Below the pieces are notes generated by a model. That model saw only the letters and a list, made by a program, of their open reading frames with translations. It was not told the DNA's origin and made no database searches. This document shows positions 9,100-14,671 of a DNA stretch of 14,671 nt, in pieces. The stretch is from Flavobacterium sp. Lineage in GTDB: Bacteria > Bacteroidota > Bacteroidia > Flavobacteriales > Flavobacteriaceae. Position 1 is the first letter of the stretch, and every line of letters starts with the position of its first letter. The position numbers were made by a program, and so were the translations under genes. The stretch is taken from NCBI GenBank assembly GCA_012032075.1, contig JAAURU010000034.1, positions 1 through 14,671 of the forward strand. The letters run 5' to 3'.

Positions 9100-9153
9100 T
9101 ATTTGAGTTTTCAGTATATTTGAGTTTTCAGTATTGAGTATTCAGTATTCAGT
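9099..9153. repeat. Short tandem repeats after the CLC gene (17 bp x2, then 7 bp x3)
   Basis: The 17-mer ATATTTGAGTTTTCAGT occurs twice in perfect tandem (9099-9115 and 9116-9132). It is followed by three 7-mers: ATTGAGT (9133-9139), ATTCAGT (9140-9146) and ATTCAGT (9147-9153). The array begins at the last base of the reconstructed CLC stop codon. It contains no gene. Such GAGT/CAGT arrays look like slippage-generated intergenic sequence; no function is claimed. Confidence 0.85.
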
Positions 9154-9190
9154 AAAACTGCTTACAAAAAACTCAATCCTAAACACTTTT

Positions 9191-9713
9191 TTACTTCGAC
9201 TTCTCTCCTACAAAATAATCGCTTGAATTTTTAAACAGTACATTAAATGTAGTCAAACTGCCATATATTACTGGTAATGTATTGTTGCAAATCTATTTTT
9301 TCTGTTTGTTCCAAATTACTAGAATTAATTTTCTGTTCCATTACTCGCACTCTATCTCTTACCATTACTATTTTATTAAAAAAAGTATCAATGGGCACTT
9401 CTTTATTTTGTGTTGGTGTTCCAGGCTCTAAAATTAATTTTCCACCTTTCCATTTATCTGCAATGGATACTTTTGGACCAATATCACTGTATTTTTCAAG
9501 AATTCCTTTTAGCATTTTTTCTACTTCAAAAAAACTAACAGTATCTACTTCATCTTCTACCGATTCGATAATTTCGATTTCCGAATCTAATTCGATAGTT
9601 TCAACACCTTTTTCAATAAAGGTTACCCAATAATATTTTGAGGTAACATTAGTTATAACTCCAACACCATATTCAGCGTGTTTAATTCTCGATCCTATTC
9701 CTAATAATTTCAT
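9191..9713 (-). CDS. Conserved Flavobacteriia protein with Tudor/SH3-like N-terminus (frameshifted)
   Basis: This is a protein of unknown function, about 173 residues after correction. Residues 1-50 (IGSRIKHAEYGVGVI ... YYWVTFIEKGVETIEL) have the pattern G-x-R-[IV]-x-H-x-x-[YF]-G-x-G followed by beta-strands, as in the Tudor-like C-terminal domain of UvrD/PcrA and in CarD-type RNA polymerase-binding modules. An acidic linker follows (SVEDEVD), then a helical region with the strongly family-like stretch MVRDRVRVMEQKIN. The frame stops at 9243 as ...SNIWQFDYI. Removing one A/T at 9268-9270 gives ...ITSIYGSLTTFNVLFKNSSDYFVGEKSK and a stop at 9191, matching the conserved end I recall for this family. 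The start is the ATG at 9713 (MKLLGIG), because longer versions run through the promoter. A nucleic-acid or polymerase contact is inference only. Confidence 0.72.
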
Positions 9714-9734
9714 AATTGACACAATTTTAAAAAC

Positions 9735-9742
9735 CAAATATA
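9735..9742 (-). promoter_or_regulatory. Putative -7 box for the Tudor-like gene
   Basis: On the minus strand this reads TATATTTG, an exact TAnnTTTG match, 21 bases upstream of the ATG at 9713. It is one base from the divergent box at 9744-9751. Confidence 0.55.
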
Positions 9743-9743
9743 T

Positions 9744-9751
9744 TAAATTTG
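9744..9751 (+). promoter_or_regulatory. Putative -7 box for the thioesterase gene
   Basis: TAAATTTG is an exact TAnnTTTG match, 19 bases before the ATG at 9771. A TTGAC lies at 9717-9721, though its spacing to the box is longer than usual. Confidence 0.55.
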
Positions 9752-9770
9752 CAGGATAATTTTTATAAAA

Positions 9771-10220
9771 ATGAATAGTATCAACACACAAGATTTCAAA
9801 TTTTCAATGCCTTTAAACATTCGTTGGAATGACTTAGACCCTTTAAATCATGTAAATAATGTGTTTTATATTGAGTATTTTCAAATAGGACGTGGTCATT
9901 ATATGATTTCAGCAAGCAAACAATGGGATTGGACAAAAAATATGTTTGTCATTGCTCATATTGAATGTGATTATTATAAAGAATTAAAATTAACGGCAAA
10001 GGAACCATCTATAAAAATTAGAACGGCTTCATTAGGTTCAAAAAGTTTTGAAATTGAATATCTAATTACCAGTTTAGACAAAGAAGGGAATGAAATTATT
10101 CATGCCAAAGGAAAAAGCGTTCAAGTCTTAATTGATGCAACTATTGGTAAATCTATTGAAATTCCAGATTGGTTACGAAATGATATTACTTTCTATGAGC
10201 CTAGTCTTGTTACCAATTAA
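9771..10220 (+). CDS. Hotdog-fold acyl-CoA thioesterase (4HBT/YbgC-like)
   Basis: This 149-residue protein has the 4HBT thioesterase signature near the N-terminus: RWNDLDPLNHVNNVFYIEYF, with catalytic D23 (RWNDLDPL, second Asp) and the LNHVNN segment. The following strands (FVIAHIECDYYKEL, SKSFEIEYLIT, IIHAKGKSVQVLID) complete the usual hotdog fold. Members hydrolyse acyl-CoA thioesters in the cytoplasm; the chain length used cannot be read from the sequence. The frame is intact. It is divergent from the Tudor-like gene and uses a close, separate promoter. The final residues (WLRNDITFYEPSL) are typical of Flavobacteriia members. Confidence 0.88.
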   Translation: MNSINTQDFKFSMPLNIRWNDLDPLNHVNNVFYIEYFQIGRGHYMISASKQWDWTKNMFVIAHIECDYYKELKLTAKEPSIKIRTASLGSKSFEIEYLITSLDKEGNEIIHAKGKSVQVLIDATIGKSIEIPDWLRNDITFYEPSLVTN

Positions 10221-10338
10221 TATAGCGTGTTTATTTTGATTAAATTCCAATTTAAAATAGCATAATTCAGTTTCTGTTTTAACGCTAATTTACCAAATGT
10301 AAACTACTAGTTCATTAGCTTTTATTCTTATAAACTTG

Positions 10339-10346
10339 TATCTTTG
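10339..10346 (+). promoter_or_regulatory. Putative -7 box for uvrA
   Basis: TATCTTTG is an exact TAnnTTTG match, 16 bases before the ATG at 10363. Its presence rules out the upstream in-frame TTG (10336) as the translation start. Confidence 0.6.
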
Positions 10347-10362
10347 CACTTTGCCAAAAATT

Positions 10363-13193
10363 ATGCTAAATACTGAAGATACAATTGAAATTATAGGTGC
10401 TAGAGCACATAATCTTAAAAATATAGATGTTATAATTCCTCGTGAAAAATTAGTCGTTATTACTGGTTTATCGGGTTCTGGGAAATCATCTTTAGCTTTT
10501 GATACGATTTATGCAGAAGGTCAACGAAGATATATTGAAACCTTTTCAGCTTATGCGCGTCAGTTTTTAGGAGGTTTAGAACGTCCAGATGTGGATAAAA
10601 TCGATGGTCTTTCTCCTGTAATTGCTATTGAACAAAAAACAACTAGTAAAAGTCCACGTTCCACTGTAGGAACAATCACTGAAATATATGATTTTTTAAG
10701 ATTATTGTATGCTCGTGCAGCAGATGCTTATAGTTACAACACAGGAGAATTAATGGTTTCTTATTCTGATGAGCAAATTAAAAACCTAATTCTTACAGAT
10801 TTTAAAAGCAAAAGAATCAATATTTTAGCACCTGTAATTCGTTCTAGAAAAGGACATTATAGAGAACTATTTGAACAAATATCCAAACAAGGTTTTCTTA
10901 AAGTACGAGTAGATGGTCAAATTCGTGATTTAGAATTTGGAATGAAAGTGGATCGTTACAAAACGCACGATATTGAAATTGTTATTGACAGAATGGCTAT
11001 CGAGGCTGATGAAGATACTGAAAAACGATTATCAGAAAGCATCAACACAGCTATGTATCATGGAAATGATATTTTATTGGTAATCGAACAAGAAAGTCAG
11101 GAAGTTCGTTATTATAGTCGAAGTTTAATGTGTCCATCATCTGGAATTTCCTATCCAAATCCTGAGCCAAATAATTTCTCCTTTAATTCTCCCAAAGGTG
11201 CTTGTCCTACTTGCAACGGACTTGGAGTAGTGAATGAAATTAATTTATCCAAAATAATTCCAAACCCAAAAATTTCTATAAAAGCTGGTGGTTTTGCTCC
11301 ATTAGGTGAATACAAAGCTTCATGGATTTTCAAACAATTGGAAATTATTGTTCAAAAATATGATTTTAAATTAACCGATGCCATTGAAACCATTCCAGAA
11401 GAAGCCATGCAAATGATTTTACATGGTGGTAATGAGAAATTTTCTGTAGTTTCAAAAGTAATGGGAATTACTAAGGATTATAAGATTGATTTTGAAGGTA
11501 TTTCCAACTTCATAAAAAATCAATATGATGAAAGTGGTTCGAGTGCTATTAAAAGATGGGCCAAAGATTTTATGGATGAAAATTCATGTCCTGAATGTAA
11601 TGGTTCGCGTTTAAGACAAGAATCACTTTATTTTAAAATCAACAAAAAAACATAGGTGATTTAGTGCAAATGGATATTTCAGAAATATCCGATTGGTTTG
11701 CCAATTTACCCAAACATTTATCAGAAAAACAAACGGTAATTGCTACTGAAATTTTAAAAGAAATCACCGCTCGACTTCAGTTTTTACTAGATGTTGGTTT
11801 AAATTATTTATCACTTAATCGAGGTTCAAAAACACTTTCAGGTGGTGAAGCACAACGCATTCGATTGGCTACTCAAATTGGTTCGCAACTGGTTGGAGTT
11901 TTATATATTTTAGATGAACCAAGTATTGGTTTACACCAAAGAGACAACGAAAGACTCATTAAATCTTTACAAAGTCTTCGTGATCTAGGAAATTCTGTAA
12001 TTGTAGTAGAACACGACAAAGACATGATTTTAATAGCAGATCATGTAATTGATATTGGTCCAAAAGCAGGTCGTTTTGGTGGGAAAATAATTAGTGAAGG
12101 TACACCTACAGAAATTTTGCAACACAATACCATTACCGCTCAGTATTTAAACGGCAAAATGGAAATTGAAGTTCCAGCTACTCGTAGAGAAGGAAATGGT
12201 AAAGTATTAAAATTAAGTGGCGCAACTGGAAATAATTTAAAAAATGTAACTGTAGAATTTCCTTTAGGAAAGTTAATTTGTGTTACAGGAGTTTCAGGAA
12301 GTGGAAAATCGACTTTAATTAATGAAACGCTCTACCCTATTTTAAATTCTCACTTTTTCAATGCCGTAAAAAAACCCCAACCTTATAAAAAGATTGAAGG
12401 GTTAGAACATATCGATAAAGTTATTGATATTGACCAAAGTCCAATTGGGCGTACACCAAGAAGCAATCCAGCAACTTATACCGATGTTTTTTCTGAAATT
12501 AGAAGTTTATTTACTTTAACACCAGAAGCACAAATTCGTGGTTACAAACCAGGTCGTTTCAGTTTCAATGTAAAAGGAGGTCGTTGTGAAACCTGTGAAG
12601 GTTCTGGAGTGCGAACAATCGAAATGAGTTTCTTGCCTGATGTTTATGTGGAATGTGAAACGTGTCAAGGCAAACGTTTTAACAGAGAAACACTGGAAAT
12701 AAGATATAAAGGAAAATCTATTTCAGATGTTTTGAATATGACGGTTGATGAAGCGGTTGAATTCTTTGAAAATATTCCAAAAATATACCGAAAAGTAAAA
12801 ACGATTCAAGATGTTGGTTTAGGCTATATTACTTTAGGACAACAAAGTACAACTCTATCTGGTGGTGAAGCCCAACGTGTAAAACTAGCTACCGAATTAT
12901 CTAAAAAAGATACCGGAAATACGTTCTATATTTTGGACGAGCCAACTACTGGTTTGCATTTTGAAGACATTCGTGTTTTAATGGATGTCATTAATAAACT
13001 AGTTGACAAAGGAAATACGGTTTTAATTATAGAACACAATCTAGACGTAGTAAAACTAGCCGATTATGTTATTGATATTGGTTATGAAGGTGGAAAAGGT
13101 GGTGGAGAATTAGTAGCCAAAGGAACTCCAGAAGAAATCATTAAAAATAAAAAAAGCTACACCGCTCAATTTTTAAAAAAAGAACTAGAATAA
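10363..13193 (+). CDS. uvrA: UvrA, excinuclease ABC subunit A (frameshifted)
   Basis: This is the DNA damage-sensing ATPase of nucleotide excision repair, which acts as a dimer that loads UvrB. Landmarks in order are Walker A GLSGSGKSS (35-43), the UvrA insertion with SKSPRSTVGTITEIYDFLRLLYAR, a zinc finger split between CPTCNG and CPECNG, LSGGEAQRIRLA with DEPSIGLHQRD, a second Walker A GVSGSGKST, GRTPRSNPATYTDVF, a second zinc finger (CETCEG ... CETCQG) and LSGGEAQRVKLA with DEPTTGLHFED. ATG at 10363 is chosen as start, since the upstream TTG lies in the promoter. The frame stops at 11655 and resumes at about 11650 in the next frame. One extra A in the A7 run at 11644-11650 reads FKINKKNIGDLVQMDISE and gives about 943 residues, the normal length. 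Both ABC modules are complete, so the gene is probably functional. Confidence 0.93.
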
Positions 13194-13204
13194 AAACATA
13201 TGAA

Positions 13205-13258
13205 ATCACCACTTATAACAAGTTTGTTGCAAACAAACACAAATGAAGATAAGGTGAT
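13205..13258 (+). other. Nested hairpin in the uvrA downstream spacer
   Basis: ATCACCACTTAT (13205-13216) can pair with ATAAGGTGAT (13249-13258) with a two-base bulge, and GTTTG (13222-13226) pairs with CAAAC (13230-13234) inside. No T-run follows, so it is not a classical terminator. An mRNA-stabilising 3' structure, or a leader structure of the next gene, is possible. Confidence 0.35.
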
Positions 13259-13295
13259 ACCATATTACCATTAAAAAACAAATATTTATCTACAT

Positions 13296-13682
13296 ATGAA
13301 ACACTTCCTAATACTTATTTCATTAATCTATACCAATTTTTGTTTTTCACAAACTAAAAATCCTGAAAAAATTGTTCAAGAACAACTTGAAGCCTATAAT
13401 AATAGAGATATTGATGCTTTTTTAGCAACATATTCAGAAGCTATAAAAATTTATGATTACCCAAATACATTTCGGTATGAGGGAAAAGAAAAAATGAAGA
13501 CAATTTATAGCGAATTATTTCAGGAATATCCAAATCTTTTTTGCACGATTAAAAACAGAATTGTTATTGGTAATAAAGTAATTGATGAAGAATATGTGCA
13601 AATTGGTTCAGAGTTTATTAGTGCTGTTGCAATTTATGAAGTTGAAAATAATAAAATCATTAAAGTTACATTTTTAAGATAA
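13296..13682 (+). CDS. Exported NTF2/SnoaL-like protein
   Basis: This 128-residue protein begins with a signal peptide (MKHFLILISLIYTNFCFSQ, likely cut after residue 18). The mature part has the NTF2-like pattern: an N-terminal helix with VQEQLEAYNNRDIDAFLATYSE, a tyrosine/aspartate turn (KIYDYPNTFRYEGKEKMKTIYSELF) and then beta-strands ending IIKVTFLR. This matches small steroid-isomerase/SnoaL-type proteins of Bacteroidetes. The fold often binds small hydrophobic molecules, but a substrate or catalytic activity cannot be assigned. The frame is intact. It stands between uvrA and the LOG gene on the same strand, about 100 bases from uvrA, with no clear promoter. Confidence 0.75.
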   Translation: MKHFLILISLIYTNFCFSQTKNPEKIVQEQLEAYNNRDIDAFLATYSEAIKIYDYPNTFRYEGKEKMKTIYSELFQEYPNLFCTIKNRIVIGNKVIDEEYVQIGSEFISAVAIYEVENNKIIKVTFLR

Positions 13683-13719
13683 TTTTTGAAGAAAACATAG
13701 TAAACTTATCAAAAAAAAG

Positions 13720-13727
13720 TATCTTAG
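13720..13727 (+). promoter_or_regulatory. Possible -7 box for the LOG-family gene
   Basis: TATCTTAG matches TAnnTTTG except for one base and lies 34 bases before the ATG at 13762. Confidence 0.3.
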
Positions 13728-13761
13728 CAGGCTTGTTTAATTTTAAAAATACGAAAAGAAG

Positions 13762-14487
13762 ATGGCATTAGATCAATACGAAAACGAAGACCACAGAATA
13801 CAAGAAAAGTTCAAACAAAAAACTTGGAACGAAATAAGAACCAATGATTCCTGGGCAATTTTTAAAATCATGTCTGAATTTGTAAACGGATATGAAGCTA
13901 TGGGGAGAATAGGCCCTTGTGTTTCTATTTTTGGCTCTGCAAGAACAAAACCAGAAAATAAATACTATTTATTAGCTGAAAAAATTGCATACAAAATTAG
14001 TAAAGGTGGTTATGGTGTAATCACTGGTGGTGGACCTGGAATTATGGAAGCTGGTAACAAAGGAGCGCATTTTGGAGGAGGAACTTCTGTAGGTCTAAAT
14101 ATCGATTTACCTTTTGAACAACATTTCAATCCTTATATTGACAGGGATAAAAACTTAAATTTTGATTATTTCTTCGTAAGAAAAGTAATGTTTGTAAAAT
14201 ATTCTCAAGGTTTTGTAGTAATGCCAGGAGGTTTTGGTACACTTGATGAATTATTTGAAGCGATTACGCTAATCCAAACTAAAAAAATTGCAAAATTCCC
14301 TATCATATTAGTAGGAACCGAATTTTGGAGTGGTCTAATGGATTGGATAAAAACACAATGATTGAAAAATGCATAACGCTTTACCAGAAGATTTGAATCT
14401 AATTCAAGTTGTAGATAATGAAGACGAAGTATTAGAAGCATTAGATAATTTCTATAAAAAAATACAATTTGTCTCCAAAACTTTTAA
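13762..14487 (+). CDS. LOG-family (TIGR00730) nucleoside 5'-monophosphate phosphoribohydrolase (frameshifted 3' end)
   Basis: This is a Rossmann-fold protein of the LOG/lysine decarboxylase-like family, which cleaves the N-glycosidic bond of nucleoside monophosphates (the plant form activates cytokinins). It shows CVSIFGSARTKP, GGGPGIMEAGNKGA and the signature PGGFGTLDE with the active-site Glu. The start is ATG at 13762, preceded by GAAAAGAAG. The open frame stops at 14361, but the family-like ending continues. An extra A in the run 14349-14353 and another in 14365-14369 read WIKNTMIEKMHNALPEDLNL ... EALDNFYKK. From there the end is uncertain. Removing one A from 14456-14462 and one from 14477-14480 gives YNLSPNF and a stop at 14487, giving about 241 residues, the usual length. 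Without those changes the stop would be 14507 or 14548, inside a repeat/hairpin element. The enzyme core is intact. Confidence 0.82.
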
Positions 14488-14492
14488 AAAAC

Positions 14493-14580
14493 AAAGAGGC
14501 TGTCTAAAAAGTAATTTAGAATCTAATTCGCCTAGACGAACAGAATGACAAGATTGTGGACTTTTCAGACAGCTTTTTCT
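14493..14580. repeat. Hairpin repeat element and bidirectional terminator between convergent genes
   Basis: GCTGTCTAAAAAG (14499-14511) pairs with CTTTTCAGACAGC (14561-14573) with one mismatch. A T-rich tail follows on the plus strand (TTTTTCTTTC), and on the minus strand a CTCTTTG stretch leads into T/A runs. The loop carries its own palindrome, TTCGCCTAGACGAA (14527-14540, one mismatch each side of the centre). It also carries a stretch that on the minus strand reads GTCATTCTG...AGATTCT, resembling the dispersed GTCATTCTGA...GAAGAATCT sequence common in Bacteroidetes intergenic DNA. It can terminate transcription from both sides. Confidence 0.65.
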
Positions 14581-14581
14581 T

Positions 14582-14671
14582 TCATTTATTACTCTTCACT
14601 TTACATGTATTTATACCAAAAATAGCATACAACCCGCAAAACCGAAGAGAAGAAGTAACAATCATTACTAA
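14582..14671 (-). CDS. DUF2892 (YgaP-like) membrane protein, C-terminal fragment, cut by the window edge
   Basis: On the minus strand the last 90 bases are open from the window edge to a TGA at 14582. They encode TSSLRFCGLYAIFGINTCKVK near the end. This matches the end of small DUF2892 inner-membrane proteins, which typically close with TS...FCPLY..FGI.TCK; the usual Pro after the first Cys is Gly here. Only 29 residues are visible, so the call rests on this motif. It converges on the LOG gene across the hairpin element. Confidence 0.55.
   Translation of the reverse strand, partial: LVMIVTSSLRFCGLYAIFGINTCKVKSNK

Noticed and set aside
9277..9633. Plus-strand open frame of 118 codons opposite the Tudor-like gene
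   Set aside because: It is a Ser/Phe-rich antisense shadow; the minus frame has the conserved motifs.
9714..9791. Longer N-terminus of the Tudor-like protein (from 9791)
   Set aside because: It would cross the divergent promoters and the thioesterase start; MKLLGIG at 9713 is the natural start.
10336..10362. Extension of UvrA to an upstream TTG (MYLCTLPKI...)
   Set aside because: The extension overlaps the -7 box at 10339-10346 and adds residues not seen in UvrA proteins.
13200..13274. A 24-codon open frame (MKSPLITSLLQ...) between uvrA and the NTF2-like gene
   Set aside because: It lies within the nested hairpin, has no promoter or recognisable family, and random AT-rich spacers often contain such frames.

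Overview
The window is a low-GC, gene-dense chromosomal segment that fits a member of the Flavobacteriaceae, probably Flavobacterium or a close relative. The evidence is AT-rich coding sequence, almost no Shine-Dalgarno motifs, several copies of the Bacteroidetes sigma-A -7 box (TAnnTTTG) shortly before genes, and protein families typical of Flavobacteriia. No CRISPR array, insertion sequence, phage gene, tRNA or rRNA is visible.

Layout. (1) 174-4375, plus strand: a tight four-gene operon for a membrane HEAT-repeat protein, a processive family-2 glycosyltransferase, a TPR/outer-membrane beta-barrel (YaiO-like) protein and a stand-alone CheY-like receiver, closed by a bidirectional terminator at about 4393-4435. 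It looks like a synthase-dependent exopolysaccharide synthesis and export module and is the most interesting part of the window. (2) 4447-5847, minus strand: a phosphoglucosamine mutase (glmM). (3) 5989-7237, plus strand: an ACP-phosphodiesterase-like gene overlapping an AlkD-like DNA glycosylase. (4) 7280-9099: a CLC chloride transporter or channel with CBS domains, followed by short tandem repeats. (5) A divergent pair: a conserved Flavobacteriia protein with a Tudor/SH3-like N-terminus (minus, 9713 down to 9191) and a hotdog thioesterase (plus, 9771-10220), with back-to-back -7 boxes. (6) uvrA, 10363-13193. (7) A secreted NTF2/SnoaL-like protein, 13296-13682. (8) A LOG-family nucleotide phosphoribohydrolase from 13762, ending at a hairpin/repeat element, and the C-terminal end of a DUF2892 (YgaP-like) membrane protein entering from the right edge on the minus strand.

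A major caveat is that at least eleven single-base frameshifts split seven genes (HEAT protein, glycosyltransferase, YaiO-like, CLC, the Tudor-like protein, uvrA and LOG). In nearly every case one base added to or removed from a short A or T run restores a family-like protein. This pattern points to homopolymer errors in the sequence rather than true gene decay, so coordinates for these genes are given for the reconstructed full-length frames.
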